From Flavobacterium sp. UBA7680 (GTDB taxonomy: Bacteria; Bacteroidota; Bacteroidia; Flavobacteriales; Flavobacteriaceae), in contig NZ_DLHA01000032.1 of NCBI RefSeq assembly GCF_002482975.1, positions 62,001-126,000 of the forward strand: a stretch of DNA of 64,000 nucleotides. The letters are read 5' to 3'. Below the pieces are notes generated by a model. The model saw only the letters and a list, made by a program, of their open reading frames with translations, was not told the DNA's origin and ran no database searches. The translations under genes were made by a program, and so were the position numbers. This document shows positions 1-7,863 of the stretch, in pieces (within the stretch, counting starts at the first letter, position 1; each line of letters starts with the position of its first letter).

Positions 1-1
1 A

Positions 2-511
2 ACTAGTCTTAGATATCAAAGAACTGTAGAAGACACCTATTGCAATGTATATTCTTATGATTATTGCTATTTTGCAAAAGTATATCTTCCAACCGTTTGG
101 TGGACTCCCGAATCCCTTGAAAAAATTATACAGGGACAAGATGTAGAAGCTGTTTTTGAACAAACTGTAGACCGCATCTATTCCAGTGCCATACACGACT
201 GGTTTTTAGAATGGGGATCAAATTTTGGGTGGGAAAAAATGTTTACAGCTGAAGAAATCCAGCAGAAGGTAAATGTACATGGCGGAATTGGAATAATCTG
301 CGCCAAGAGAAGAGAAAAAGGTCTCTCCGGACACATTGTTCCGGTGGTTCCTGAAACAGAGCTGCATAAAGCGTACCGCGAAAATGGTGTTGTCGTATAT
401 CCGCTGCAGTCACAGGCAGGAAAACTGAATTACAATTACTTTTCGGAGGTGAGAAAAGACTGGTGGAATGATGATTTGTATTCCTCTTATGTTTTTTATT
501 ATCACGAATAA
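2..511 (+). CDS. Papain-like cysteine amidase/peptidase, 3' part
   Basis: The frame is open from the first bases of the window, so the start codon lies to the left and only the last 169 codons are visible. The fragment has the layout of a CHAP/NlpC-like cysteine amidase: a candidate nucleophile Cys in TYCNVYSYDY near the fragment start, then about 100 residues later a His in SGHIVPVVPE, followed by PLQSQAG. This Cys-then-GHI order is typical of peptidoglycan-cleaving papain-fold enzymes. That reading rests on motif pattern only; substrate and localisation cannot be judged without the N-terminus. An internal ATG at 239 would leave out the Cys and is not the real start. The gene is followed by a 426-bp non-coding stretch. 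Confidence 0.5.
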   Translation, partial: TSLRYQRTVEDTYCNVYSYDYCYFAKVYLPTVWWTPESLEKIIQGQDVEAVFEQTVDRIYSSAIHDWFLEWGSNFGWEKMFTAEEIQQKVNVHGGIGIICAKRREKGLSGHIVPVVPETELHKAYRENGVVVYPLQSQAGKLNYNYFSEVRKDWWNDDLYSSYVFYYHE

Positions 512-572
512 AATACAATTCGCCATATCGTTAAACATTCAAAAAAATATTGATTATCAACGAGATAACTAC

Positions 573-603
573 TTGGAAATACGATAATAAAAAACTACTT
601 TTG
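573..603 (+). promoter_or_regulatory. Candidate Bacteroidota promoter (TTG-20-TACTTTTG)
   Basis: TACTTTTG at 596-603 matches the Bacteroidota -7 consensus TAnnTTTG, and a TTG lies exactly 20 bp upstream (573-575), where the -33 element is expected. It points toward the small ORF at 807 and the ligase gene at 938. The leader would be roughly 200 bp to the first of these. Confidence 0.4.
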
Positions 604-806
604 CAACTTAGAAAAAACAAGAACAGCAAAAGTTATCATTTAGCCGTTCCCTTGCTTAAATTATTGATACAAAAGCGATTAATAACATTGGTAATTTTAT
701 AACCCTATTACAAAATTTTACCTTATTTGATCTTTCCTTCGATAAAAAGTGCGAAATATCTAAAATACAAATTCCTATATTTTTAAAGTAAACAAAAACT
801 TTTATA

Positions 807-899
807 ATGGAGGCAATAATGTGCTTAATCCGTTATAGATTTCCTGTCGCTAATGGTAATACGCCGGATTTGTATCTTCTAAATGAAATAATGATTTAA
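807..899 (+). CDS. Small ORF, 30 residues, unknown
   Basis: An ATG at 807 opens a 30-codon frame ending in TAA at 897-899, 38 bp before the ligase gene at 938 and on the same strand. The product starts MEAIMCLIRY and ends in a hydrophobic-acidic stretch with Asn, Gly and Pro in the middle. A second in-frame ATG at 819 could also serve as start. It has no signal peptide. It could be a short peptide co-expressed with the ligase, a leader peptide, the remnant of a longer gene, or chance. The only support is position and an amino-acid composition that looks protein-like. Confidence 0.25.
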   Translation: MEAIMCLIRYRFPVANGNTPDLYLLNEIMI

Positions 900-937
900 A
901 GAATTATAATTAACCTTAAAAAAGAAAGTAAGTATAA

Positions 938-2479
938 ATGAAAGACAATCAGACAAAAAAATATTATTGGGGAATAGGATTGGAAAACGAAACCTACATG
1001 CAATTTGAAGAACCCCTAATAGTTTCTGGTGAATTTATACAAGAAAAAATTGGTTTTGAAAAATATAGTATTGATTACAGAAAATGCTATAAACCCGAAA
1101 GCTTGGCTCCTATGCTGAAAAAAGCTTTTAACCTGACTGAAAGCTATAAAGTAAGCCGAATGATGAACAGTCATTCGCTGGAAAAGCTCGATATCAATTA
1201 TCAGCACAAGACATTATCGCCAGTAAAAACATTAATCGATACGGAAGCCGGTGAAACGACCTCAGAACCGATTGAAAATCCGGAATATCTAGGCAAATCG
1301 ATCATGGAACTTTTCCTTGAAGATCAGCCATACAACATTCAGAGTATGATTACCCAAAGAAACAAAACGATGGGATCTGTGCATTTTGATGGTGATTCTA
1401 TTGAATTTGTAACCAAATATTTTGAAAACAGAACAATTACTGATTCCTGCAAAGAATTGAAAGCGACCAAAAAACTGTTTTTGGATAAAATCAACGAATC
1501 ATCTGTGTTAAAAGGAAAATTAAATTTTCCGGATTACAACAACGGCCTTAATATGTTTATGACCAATCAGGAAAATCTGGTTTTGTTCAATAACGGAACC
1601 TACCATTTTCATATCACTTTACCGTCATTAACAGAAGACAGCAGAATTGTGGATTACAATGATTTTGAAAAAACACATGCTAACGCCATTTACCTATTAC
1701 AGTGGTTTGAGCCATTTTTCATATCCACGCTCGGAAGCCCTGATATTATGGGTGTGATCAGTGATAAATACAGTTTAGACAAAAAATTCACTTTGGGTTC
1801 AATGCGAAATGCTATGTCCCGTTACATAGGTGTTGGAACCTATAACAAATCAATGCCAAAAGGTAAAATTCTAACCTATAAGGTAGACGATTTTAGAAAA
1901 TTACTAAAATTTACAAAAGAAGAAAATATCTGGTGGCGCGATCAGATTGAAGCCGATATGGAATATGAAATGCTTTCGGAAGTGGGGCTTGATTTTAATC
2001 AGGAAAAAATGTACCAGAGTGGTTTCGAATTCAGAAGCTTTGACGAATTCCCGGCGGAGTATTTAAATGATGTTCTTTTTTCTATTATTCTAATTTGCGA
2101 ACATTCCTTAAACCTGCCTGATGTGCAATGGGGACATGACAGCAAAGCCTGGAATAATCTGGTCTTTAAAACCTTAAAAACGGGTTATGCCACTGAAATT
2201 AATGAAGAAGAAAAGAAAGAACTTTTAAATTTACTACAGCTATTAAATCCTTCAGATTCTAATTACAACATATTAAAATCAGAATTTGAAGCCATCATCA
2301 TGCTGGATGAATTTTTCTTTAAAATTTTGGCTGTTTTACATGACAAATACAAGGACAACAACATTTGCCTGGATGCTATGTACGGACAAAAAACAAGTAC
2401 CGCTCCAAAATGGGACAACTTTAATAAATACCAGACCGAAAGGCATTTAAAGCAAATTGGTTCGTTCTGCGATAATTAA
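938..2479 (+). CDS. Glutamine-synthetase-fold carboxylate-amine ligase (amidoligase-like)
   Basis: A 513-residue cytosolic protein with no signal peptide or membrane segment. I do not recognise an exact family, but landmarks follow the glutamine synthetase/GCS2/amidoligase fold in order: an acidic first strand (GLENET, Glu16 and Glu18), DGDSIEFVT at 151-159 resembling the D-S-E-VT segment of amidoligases, the HxH strand YHFHITLP (His223, His225), a helix ending ...LGSPD (264-269) like the SP segment after the GCS2 HxH strand, and GFEFRSFDE (362-370) like the final E-x-R strand. These are the positions that bind metal, ATP and substrate in the superfamily. The expected reaction is ATP-dependent joining of a carboxylate to an amine; the substrate is unknown. 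No ATP-grasp or transporter partner is present; the only close neighbour is the small ORF at 807. Confidence 0.5.
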   Translation: MKDNQTKKYYWGIGLENETYMQFEEPLIVSGEFIQEKIGFEKYSIDYRKCYKPESLAPMLKKAFNLTESYKVSRMMNSHSLEKLDINYQHKTLSPVKTLIDTEAGETTSEPIENPEYLGKSIMELFLEDQPYNIQSMITQRNKTMGSVHFDGDSIEFVTKYFENRTITDSCKELKATKKLFLDKINESSVLKGKLNFPDYNNGLNMFMTNQENLVLFNNGTYHFHITLPSLTEDSRIVDYNDFEKTHANAIYLLQWFEPFFISTLGSPDIMGVISDKYSLDKKFTLGSMRNAMSRYIGVGTYNKSMPKGKILTYKVDDFRKLLKFTKEENIWWRDQIEADMEYEMLSEVGLDFNQEKMYQSGFEFRSFDEFPAEYLNDVLFSIILICEHSLNLPDVQWGHDSKAWNNLVFKTLKTGYATEINEEEKKELLNLLQLLNPSDSNYNILKSEFEAIIMLDEFFFKILAVLHDKYKDNNICLDAMYGQKTSTAPKWDNFNKYQTERHLKQIGSFCDN

Positions 2480-2765
2480 AAAGTATATCTAAATACAAAA
2501 TGGGTGCAAATAAATAAAGACAACCAAATTGAAAGGACTTTCCTTACGATCCAAAATTTATCTACGTTTATTAGTATTTATTACGTGATACTTTGTTAAA
2601 TCTTGTACCTCAATTGTACGCCGCAAATTGTAAACTATTGTAAATACCAGGTTACTAATTTTTGTATTGAAATTTGATAGCAAAAAAAAGTTCCAAAATA
2701 ATAGCTTAAAAATTTTATTTTTGCGGTTTTGTCAGACTCATGGCTCAAGTTTTTTTTAAAAATAT

Positions 2766-4070
2766 TTATGAAAGATTGATTTTGTATTTTTCTTCTGCTG
2801 ATGAAGAAGACTGGTTTGGCTTAAACTGCCCTATTTGAAATACTTTTTCAATAAATTCAATACTTTGATCCAATGAAGTGTTTTCATTTTTTAAATGACT
2901 AGCAAAATGATTTGTTATTTTTTGAATAATTCTGGAGCTGATTAAATCAATCTGAACTTCATCAAAATTGATTGATTGCTTTTTTTTCAAAGTAAATTCA
3001 GCTGATACAATATCATTTAACTTTGCTTTTAATGCATGAATAGTGGGTGCACATTTTCGACCATTTACCCATATATTCAATTCTAATTTCATATCATCAA
3101 TAATAGCTTCTGCGGCAGGAATATGTTGTTTTCTTCTTTCCAGCGTGTCATCAGTAATTTGTGATAAATAATCTAAATGTATTAAAGTTACTCCAGGTAT
3201 TTCTTCTACATTAGTATTTACATTTCTTGGAATGGATAAGTCCAGAATCAATAAGGGTCTCTGTAAATTCAGCAATGTTTTGTCAATAGTTGGATTTTGT
3301 GCTCCAGTAGCTACAACCAGCACATCTGCCTGTTGTACTTCTTCTTTTAGATTGACGTAATCTTTTACAATAACATTCAGTTTTCCAGCTAATAATTCAG
3401 CTTTGTTTTTTGTTCTGTTTATAAGAGCAATATGGCTGTTTTTAGTATGCTTTACTAAATTTTCGCAAGTATTTCTGCCTATTTTTCCTGTTCCGAATAA
3501 CAAAATATTTTTGTTTCCGATATCTGCAACATTTCGGATAATATATTGCACTGATGCAAAAGAAACGGATGTTGCTCCAGAAGAAATTTTAGTCTCTGTT
3601 TTTACCTTTTTACTCGCTTGAATAACAGTGTTTACTAAACGGTCAAGAAAAGTATTCACTAAACCTTGTTGTTTACTATGATTAAAAGCGATTTTAATTT
3701 GGCTGATGATTTCAAAATCACCAAGAATCTGACTGTCTAAGCCTGTCCCTACTCGAAACATATGGTTAACAGCTTCTTCATTCTTGTATATATAAGCAAC
3801 TTGTTGAAATTCTTCTAAAGAACCATTGCTATTTTCGCAAAGCAATTTGATTAACTCATAAGGATGATTGGCAAAACCATAAATTTCAGTTCTATTACAA
3901 GTAGAAGTTACAATTAATGATTCTATACCTTCTGCTTTGGCTTGTACCAATAAATCAGATTGTGCTTTTGTATCTAAACTAAATTTTCCTCTAATAGCTG
4001 CATCTGCTTTCTTATAGCTCAACCCTAATGCGTAAAAAGTGGTAGTTCTGGACATATTAAAATTTTCCAT
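2766..4070 (-). CDS. hemA: Glutamyl-tRNA reductase
   Basis: Reduces glutamyl-tRNA(Glu) to glutamate-1-semialdehyde with NADPH, the first committed step of C5-pathway tetrapyrrole synthesis, in the cytosol. The catalytic Cys58 lies in STCNRTEIYG. It is followed by the LGDFEI segment, the NADPH-binding GTGKIG (about residue 200) and a C-terminal dimerisation helix domain. At 434 residues it is close to family length. I start at ATG 4070 (MENFNMSRTT) because the family begins right there; a further in-frame ATG at 4094 would add eight unrelated residues. It reads in the same direction as the globin-like lipoprotein gene upstream, but a strong terminator at 4253-4281 separates them, so it probably has its own promoter. 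Its place beside a periplasmic heme-protein set may be meaningful. Confidence 0.93.
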   Translation of the reverse strand: MENFNMSRTTTFYALGLSYKKADAAIRGKFSLDTKAQSDLLVQAKAEGIESLIVTSTCNRTEIYGFANHPYELIKLLCENSNGSLEEFQQVAYIYKNEEAVNHMFRVGTGLDSQILGDFEIISQIKIAFNHSKQQGLVNTFLDRLVNTVIQASKKVKTETKISSGATSVSFASVQYIIRNVADIGNKNILLFGTGKIGRNTCENLVKHTKNSHIALINRTKNKAELLAGKLNVIVKDYVNLKEEVQQADVLVVATGAQNPTIDKTLLNLQRPLLILDLSIPRNVNTNVEEIPGVTLIHLDYLSQITDDTLERRKQHIPAAEAIIDDMKLELNIWVNGRKCAPTIHALKAKLNDIVSAEFTLKKKQSINFDEVQIDLISSRIIQKITNHFASHLKNENTSLDQSIEFIEKVFQIGQFKPNQSSSSAEEKYKINLS

Positions 4071-4252
4071 ATATGCTTTCCTTAAAAAATTCAAGAATTA
4101 TTACTTACTAATTTATACAACAACGCTGGAAATACCTTTTATATCGCTATAGAATAAATTGATTCAAATTGGCGATTTATATAATTTCCTAACATTATAA
4201 CAATAACAGGTTTTCAAAAATATTTATATACTTCAAAATAGTATTAAAATAT

Positions 4253-4281
4253 AAAACGCTGCCTTTTTCAGGCAGCGTTTT
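4253..4281 (-). terminator. Intrinsic terminator of the globin-like gene
   Basis: Twelve-base perfect arms (4253-4264 and 4270-4281, core ACGCTGCCT/AGGCAGCGT) with a 5-base loop, immediately after the stop codon at 4292 on the minus strand. The arm ends supply T runs in either direction. Confidence 0.8.
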
Positions 4282-4291
4282 GAGAAGAAAA

Positions 4292-4888
4292 TTATTTTTG
4301 AACTATAGGAGTTCTCAATGATTCTAAAACAGCAACAATATCTGTATAAAGTTCTGTATTTGAAGCAACACCATTTGCATTGGCTGCAGCTCCAACATAT
4401 CCTTCAAATTTTGTATAGTCTGCACTACTAGATTTTGTTCCCATACGAGGATTTTTTGCAGGATCATGCGCTGCTACCATATTCAATCCAGAATATGTAT
4501 TTACAGGACTTGTACCTCCTGTATTGAACGAAAAGAAATCAGTTAAATTATCTGATAATTTAGCAATGTTAGTAGACTGAGTAGTTCCAGTTTCTGCTAA
4601 TAAAGGAGCAAAATGTGCTTGTAAATTACCTGAAGCATTTGATTGAATATCAGCAACAATTAATCCAATAGTTGAATTTACTACTTTGCGGAAACTCAAA
4701 CGTCCCTGTTCGATCATTTGACCTGAATTATCTGGATCAGAAACCATTTTAGTTCCGCCTAATCGTTCGTAAATAGAAGCCTTTACAACTGGTTCCGGGG
4801 CTGCATCATCATCATTGCTACTACAAGAAATCATAGTTGCAGATGCAACAAGTAATACACTAAGTGTAAGTTTTAAATAAATTTTCAT
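4292..4888 (-). CDS. Lipoprotein with truncated-hemoglobin-like domain
   Basis: A 198-residue lipoprotein: signal peptide with lipobox Cys22 (ATMISC) followed by Ser-Asn-Asp residues. From residue 39 the sequence matches group I truncated hemoglobins: SIYERLGG at the start, then TGG...YSGLNMVAAH (123-141), where His141 sits at the proximal heme ligand (F8) position, and a C-terminal helix with ...ESLRTPIV. The globin segment is interrupted by a longer insert between the A/B and E helices than usual. It is therefore probably an envelope-anchored heme protein that could bind O2, NO or act in electron transfer; heme binding is inferred. It is last in a minus-strand run with an HMA-like protein, a DUF5777-type barrel and an OB-fold protein, and is 18 bp from the preceding gene. 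Confidence 0.72.
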   Translation of the reverse strand: MKIYLKLTLSVLLVASATMISCSSNDDDAAPEPVVKASIYERLGGTKMVSDPDNSGQMIEQGRLSFRKVVNSTIGLIVADIQSNASGNLQAHFAPLLAETGTTQSTNIAKLSDNLTDFFSFNTGGTSPVNTYSGLNMVAAHDPAKNPRMGTKSSSADYTKFEGYVGAAANANGVASNTELYTDIVAVLESLRTPIVQK

Positions 4889-4906
4889 AAATAAGGTATT
4901 AAAGGG

Positions 4907-5341
4907 TTAATTAAAAAAACGGTTTATTTTTTGAGACAATTTGTAGCTCAAACTATTTTGATTCATAGGACAAACTTCTTTGTTTGCCAAGTTCGCAGGT
5001 AAAATATAACGCTGAGCGTCATAACGTCCTTTAGCCATCAACTCATTAAAAACTTTCTCAGAGTTTGTAATTTTATTATTGTGGAAATACACCACAACAT
5101 TTCTTTTAACAATAATAGAATCTGATGTTAGGCCTTTTATGCTTCTTAAGTCGGCACAGATTTTTTTTGCTTGCAAAGAATCGATATCTGATTTAAAATC
5201 AATTCGGCTTACTTGCAGATTTGGAGTATCATAAACGGGTGGTTTTGCTGTTATAATGTGAAAAAGCAAAATGGCGATAAATAGTACAACTATTCCACTT
5301 AGTATAAAAAGTCCTTTTTTGATTATTTTATTAGTTTTCAT
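4907..5341 (-). CDS. Membrane-anchored HMA-like small protein
   Basis: A 144-residue protein with one N-terminal membrane anchor (about residues 9-32, strongly hydrophobic, preceded by lysines), so the rest is predicted to be periplasmic. Residues 43-115 have the alternation of a ferredoxin-like heavy-metal-associated fold: SRIDFKSDIDSLQAKKICADL, then SDSIIVKRNVVVYFHN, then SEKVFNELMAKG. The usual CxxC metal site of HMA domains is missing; a single Cys occurs in the first helix and another in EVCPMNQ near the C-terminus. Function is unknown. Its place between the barrel protein and the globin lipoprotein suggests a shared envelope role. Confidence 0.55.
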   Translation of the reverse strand: MKTNKIIKKGLFILSGIVVLFIAILLFHIITAKPPVYDTPNLQVSRIDFKSDIDSLQAKKICADLRSIKGLTSDSIIVKRNVVVYFHNNKITNSEKVFNELMAKGRYDAQRYILPANLANKEVCPMNQNSLSYKLSQKINRFFN

Positions 5342-5469
5342 AATTTTTTTATGTTTTAAATTACTTACGAGTACTTCATCCCTGTGGTTTTAGAAATAGT
5401 TGTAAATCGATCAATTTAGAATTGTTATAAATACAGAAATTACCTAATAATTTAATTATAAAGGAGATA

Positions 5470-6309
5470 CTAGAAAACTCGGGCAAGATTAAATCCAAAA
5501 AATATATCTCCTTTTGTCCAGTCTCCTGTTGTTCTTCCAAGATATCCAGCTTCATCAATTGCCTGAGAGCTGGTAAAATGCATTTGAAAAACATGTCCGC
5601 CGGTTTCTAAATCAAAACCTATAGATAATGGATTTTTATAAAGAGAATTTGGTGCTCTGTTTAAATGCGCCGCATAATCCATATTTAAAGACCAGCGTTT
5701 AGCGAATTTATATCTACCTCCAAACCCCACGGCATATTGCGTATTGCTTTGGTCTACGTCTTCAACAAAATTTTGATGAAAAAATGACGGCACTATTTCT
5801 AAAGACAACTTTTCAGAAAATTTTCTGGAAATTAGTAACTGCGCAACATAAGTCAATCTGTCTTTAAATTGAAGTTTAGGATACAGACTTTCTTTTAAAG
5901 TGTTATTAATAGACAAACTATTAAACCCGGCGATAGTAATAGGAAAACCGTCTTTTATTTGAGGGAATAACATATATTTTGCTGCAAAATCATAAGCAAA
6001 TTCACTTCTGGCTGCACTTACATTAAGTCCATTTGTTAAACCGTAAATAAATTTTATTTGTGTATTTGCATTATCCAATCCATAGAAACCTTCAAAACCA
6101 TCTTTAATGGATCCAAATCGGTGTGCAACAACAAAATACAAATCGCCTTTTGCAGCCAATTTTGTAGATTCGAGATTAACTATTTTTAGGGCTTTAAATG
6201 CAGATGTCACTTTTTCTTTTGTAGAAGGAGTTTCTACTCCAGACAGCAAATCTGTTTGAGAGAAGGTTAATAGCGGAAATAAAAAAAATAATAGAATAAA
6301 GTTTTTCAT
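5470..6309 (-). CDS. Outer-membrane beta-barrel protein, DUF5777-type
   Basis: A 279-residue protein with a signal peptide (MKNFILLFFLFPLLTFSQ) and alternating amphipathic strands throughout, ending in an aromatic-rich strand GDIFFGFNLARVF as outer-membrane barrels do. The conserved-looking stretch VVAHRFGSI...FYGLDNANTQIKFIYGLTNGLNV matches what I know of the DUF5777 family. No ligand-binding residues can be named. In Bacteroidota such barrels commonly neighbour YceI and cytochrome c genes, and here the YceI genes are just across the divergent promoter region. It may be a porin or an electron-transfer-associated barrel; that is inference. Confidence 0.68.
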   Translation of the reverse strand: MKNFILLFFLFPLLTFSQTDLLSGVETPSTKEKVTSAFKALKIVNLESTKLAAKGDLYFVVAHRFGSIKDGFEGFYGLDNANTQIKFIYGLTNGLNVSAARSEFAYDFAAKYMLFPQIKDGFPITIAGFNSLSINNTLKESLYPKLQFKDRLTYVAQLLISRKFSEKLSLEIVPSFFHQNFVEDVDQSNTQYAVGFGGRYKFAKRWSLNMDYAAHLNRAPNSLYKNPLSIGFDLETGGHVFQMHFTSSQAIDEAGYLGRTTGDWTKGDIFFGFNLARVF

Positions 6310-6336
6310 CTGGTTAGTTTTAAATTGTTATTTGTA

Positions 6337-6726
6337 TTAGTGTACAACTGAAGATTGGTCTATTTTAAATTCCTGGAGCAATTCATCATATCCTAAAAAA
6401 CGCCCTTTAATTTTTAGGCTTTTCCCAGATATTATATTTTGTGGCAAACGGTTTTTGAATGCCACAAATACTTTTTCGCTCATAACAATCCCATTACTGG
6501 CTTTATCAATACTTGTTACACGTGCGGTTAATTCAATTGTCTTGTCCTGATATTTGATGTAAGCCAGACTATCGTTTGAAGTAAACTCTCTTTCTAGCTC
6601 GTTAACGGTTACAACATAGTCGGCAGTTTCTGATTCTATATCCCTATGCCCTTTGTAAATGTAAAGGCACATCGAAATTCCGATTATTATAAAAAGGAAA
6701 ATTGTAATTAGTAATTTTTTTCTCAT
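6337..6726 (-). CDS. Membrane-anchored OB-fold (tRNA_anti-like) protein
   Basis: A 129-residue protein with an N-terminal membrane anchor (residues 5-23) and a C-terminal domain of about 100 residues. Its strand pattern (TIELTARVTSID...GIVMSEKVFVAFKN...GKSLKIKGRFLGYDE) matches the OB-fold tRNA_anti-like domain found in exported Bacteroidota proteins. It is the first gene of the minus-strand run and sits 27 bp before the barrel gene, so they are very likely co-transcribed. The OB fold in this setting probably binds a small ligand or a partner protein rather than tRNA, because it is predicted to be periplasmic. Confidence 0.6.
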   Translation of the reverse strand: MRKKLLITIFLFIIIGISMCLYIYKGHRDIESETADYVVTVNELEREFTSNDSLAYIKYQDKTIELTARVTSIDKASNGIVMSEKVFVAFKNRLPQNIISGKSLKIKGRFLGYDELLQEFKIDQSSVVH

Positions 6727-6848
6727 GGCATGTTTTTAGTATTTGATTTTATCTACGTTAAAAAATACCTATTGGATTTAAATCATTAAATATGCCTCTT
6801 GCCAAATCTTTATTATTCTTTTCAACGTATATGTTTTTGAAATGCCTG

Positions 6849-6865
6849 ATGATTCTTAAAATCAT
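6849..6865. promoter_or_regulatory. Candidate operator palindrome ATGATT-N5-AATCAT
   Basis: A perfect 6-bp inverted repeat with a 5-bp spacer in the 168-bp divergent region between the OB-fold gene and the cytochrome c gene, 30 bp before the latter. The TGATT...AATCA half sites resemble a widened Crp/Fnr-type site. This is suggestive only. Confidence 0.3.
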
Positions 6866-6894
6866 GTATTTATTTATAACTAAAAACCAATCTT

Positions 6895-7263
6895 ATGAAT
6901 TTAAAAACCCTTTTCGCCATCTCATCATTAGCTTCAATCTTTGTAAGCTGCGCCAATGATGATCCAAGTACCTTAATTGACACTTCACCAATTAATGGTT
7001 TGGCAACATACAATCAAAATGTAAAATCTATTATTGATAATAACTGTATTGTATGTCATGCCGCAGTTCCAAAAAATGGAGCACCAATGTCTTTAGTTAC
7101 TTATGATCAGGTGAAAAATGCAGTTTTAAATCGAGGATTGCTTACACGAATCTCTTTAGAAAATGGTAATAGTTCATTAATGCCGCAAGGCGGACCTAGA
7201 TTGCCTCAAACTACTATAGATATTATAAATAAATGGAATCAAGATGGATTATTAGAACAATAA
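6895..7263 (+). CDS. Mono-heme cytochrome c lipoprotein
   Basis: A 122-residue lipoprotein with lipobox Cys19 (SIFVSC). The heme-attachment site CIVCH is at residues 51-55, and a likely axial Met96 lies in LMPQGG, followed by a C-terminal helix DIINKWNQDG. This is the standard class I cytochrome c layout in a short (about 80-residue) domain. It would sit on the periplasmic face of the inner or outer membrane and shuttle electrons. It is the first gene of the plus-strand half of the divergent cluster and is followed 14 bp later by the first yceI-like gene. Confidence 0.82.
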   Translation: MNLKTLFAISSLASIFVSCANDDPSTLIDTSPINGLATYNQNVKSIIDNNCIVCHAAVPKNGAPMSLVTYDQVKNAVLNRGLLTRISLENGNSSLMPQGGPRLPQTTIDIINKWNQDGLLEQ

Positions 7264-7277
7264 TCCATGAAAAGAAC

Positions 7278-7817
7278 ATGAAGAAAATCATAATAATGCC
7301 AATGATATTGGCTTCTTTTATTGTTTTTTCGCAAGAGAAAATAGTAACTAAATCAGCAACAATAACTCTAGAAGCTTCAGTTCCTTCTTTTCAGCCGGTT
7401 GTGGGAACTAATAGCAACATAACTTTTGTTTTAAATCCCGCAACTGGAGAAATAGCAAGTCTGGCTTTAATGAAAGGATTCCAGTTTGAAATGGCATTAA
7501 TGGAGGAACATTTTAATGAAAATTACATGGAAACCGATAAGTATCCAAAAGCCATTTTTAGAGGACAAATTGAAGGCTTCGACATTAAAAATCTAACAGA
7601 CGATTATAAAGATTATACGATAAAAGGAAAATTAGAAGTACATGGAAAATCCAAGGATATAAATGCTGATGCAAAAATTACAAAATCGGGGTCTCGCATT
7701 ACTTTTATTTCTGATTTTGAAGTAAATGCAAGTGATTTTAGTATTCCAATTCCAACGCTTATTAAATATAAATTGGATAATAAAGTCAAAATTCAAATTA
7801 TTGCGGTTTTAAAATAA
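7278..7817 (+). CDS. YceI-family exported lipocalin-like protein 1
   Basis: A 179-residue protein with signal peptide (MKKIIIMPMILASFIVFSQ) and a YceI-type barrel: repeated strands with LEASVPSFQPV near the start, KAIFRGQIEGFD, and KGKLEVHGKSKDI. YceI proteins bind isoprenoid or other lipophilic molecules in the periplasm. I chose ATG 7278 because the signal peptide begins there; the upstream ATG at 7233 would overlap the cytochrome gene and place unrelated residues before the signal peptide. The protein closely resembles the next one (shared SVPSF, FVLNPATG, SLALMKGFQF, ALMEEHFNENY), so the two arose by tandem duplication. Confidence 0.88.
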   Translation: MKKIIIMPMILASFIVFSQEKIVTKSATITLEASVPSFQPVVGTNSNITFVLNPATGEIASLALMKGFQFEMALMEEHFNENYMETDKYPKAIFRGQIEGFDIKNLTDDYKDYTIKGKLEVHGKSKDINADAKITKSGSRITFISDFEVNASDFSIPIPTLIKYKLDNKVKIQIIAVLK

Positions 7818-7863
7818 GAGCTAATCAAAACATAATGATTTTATAAAAAACAAAGATAAAATA

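Noticed and set aside
2716..2723. Plus-strand TATTTTTG as a promoter for an RNA antisense to hemA
   Set aside because: It matches the -7 consensus, but no -33 element is seen at the proper distance, and no structured RNA follows.
4071..4094. Longer N-terminus of hemA from ATG 4094
   Set aside because: The eight extra residues are unlike the family start, and ATG 4070 matches the usual beginning.
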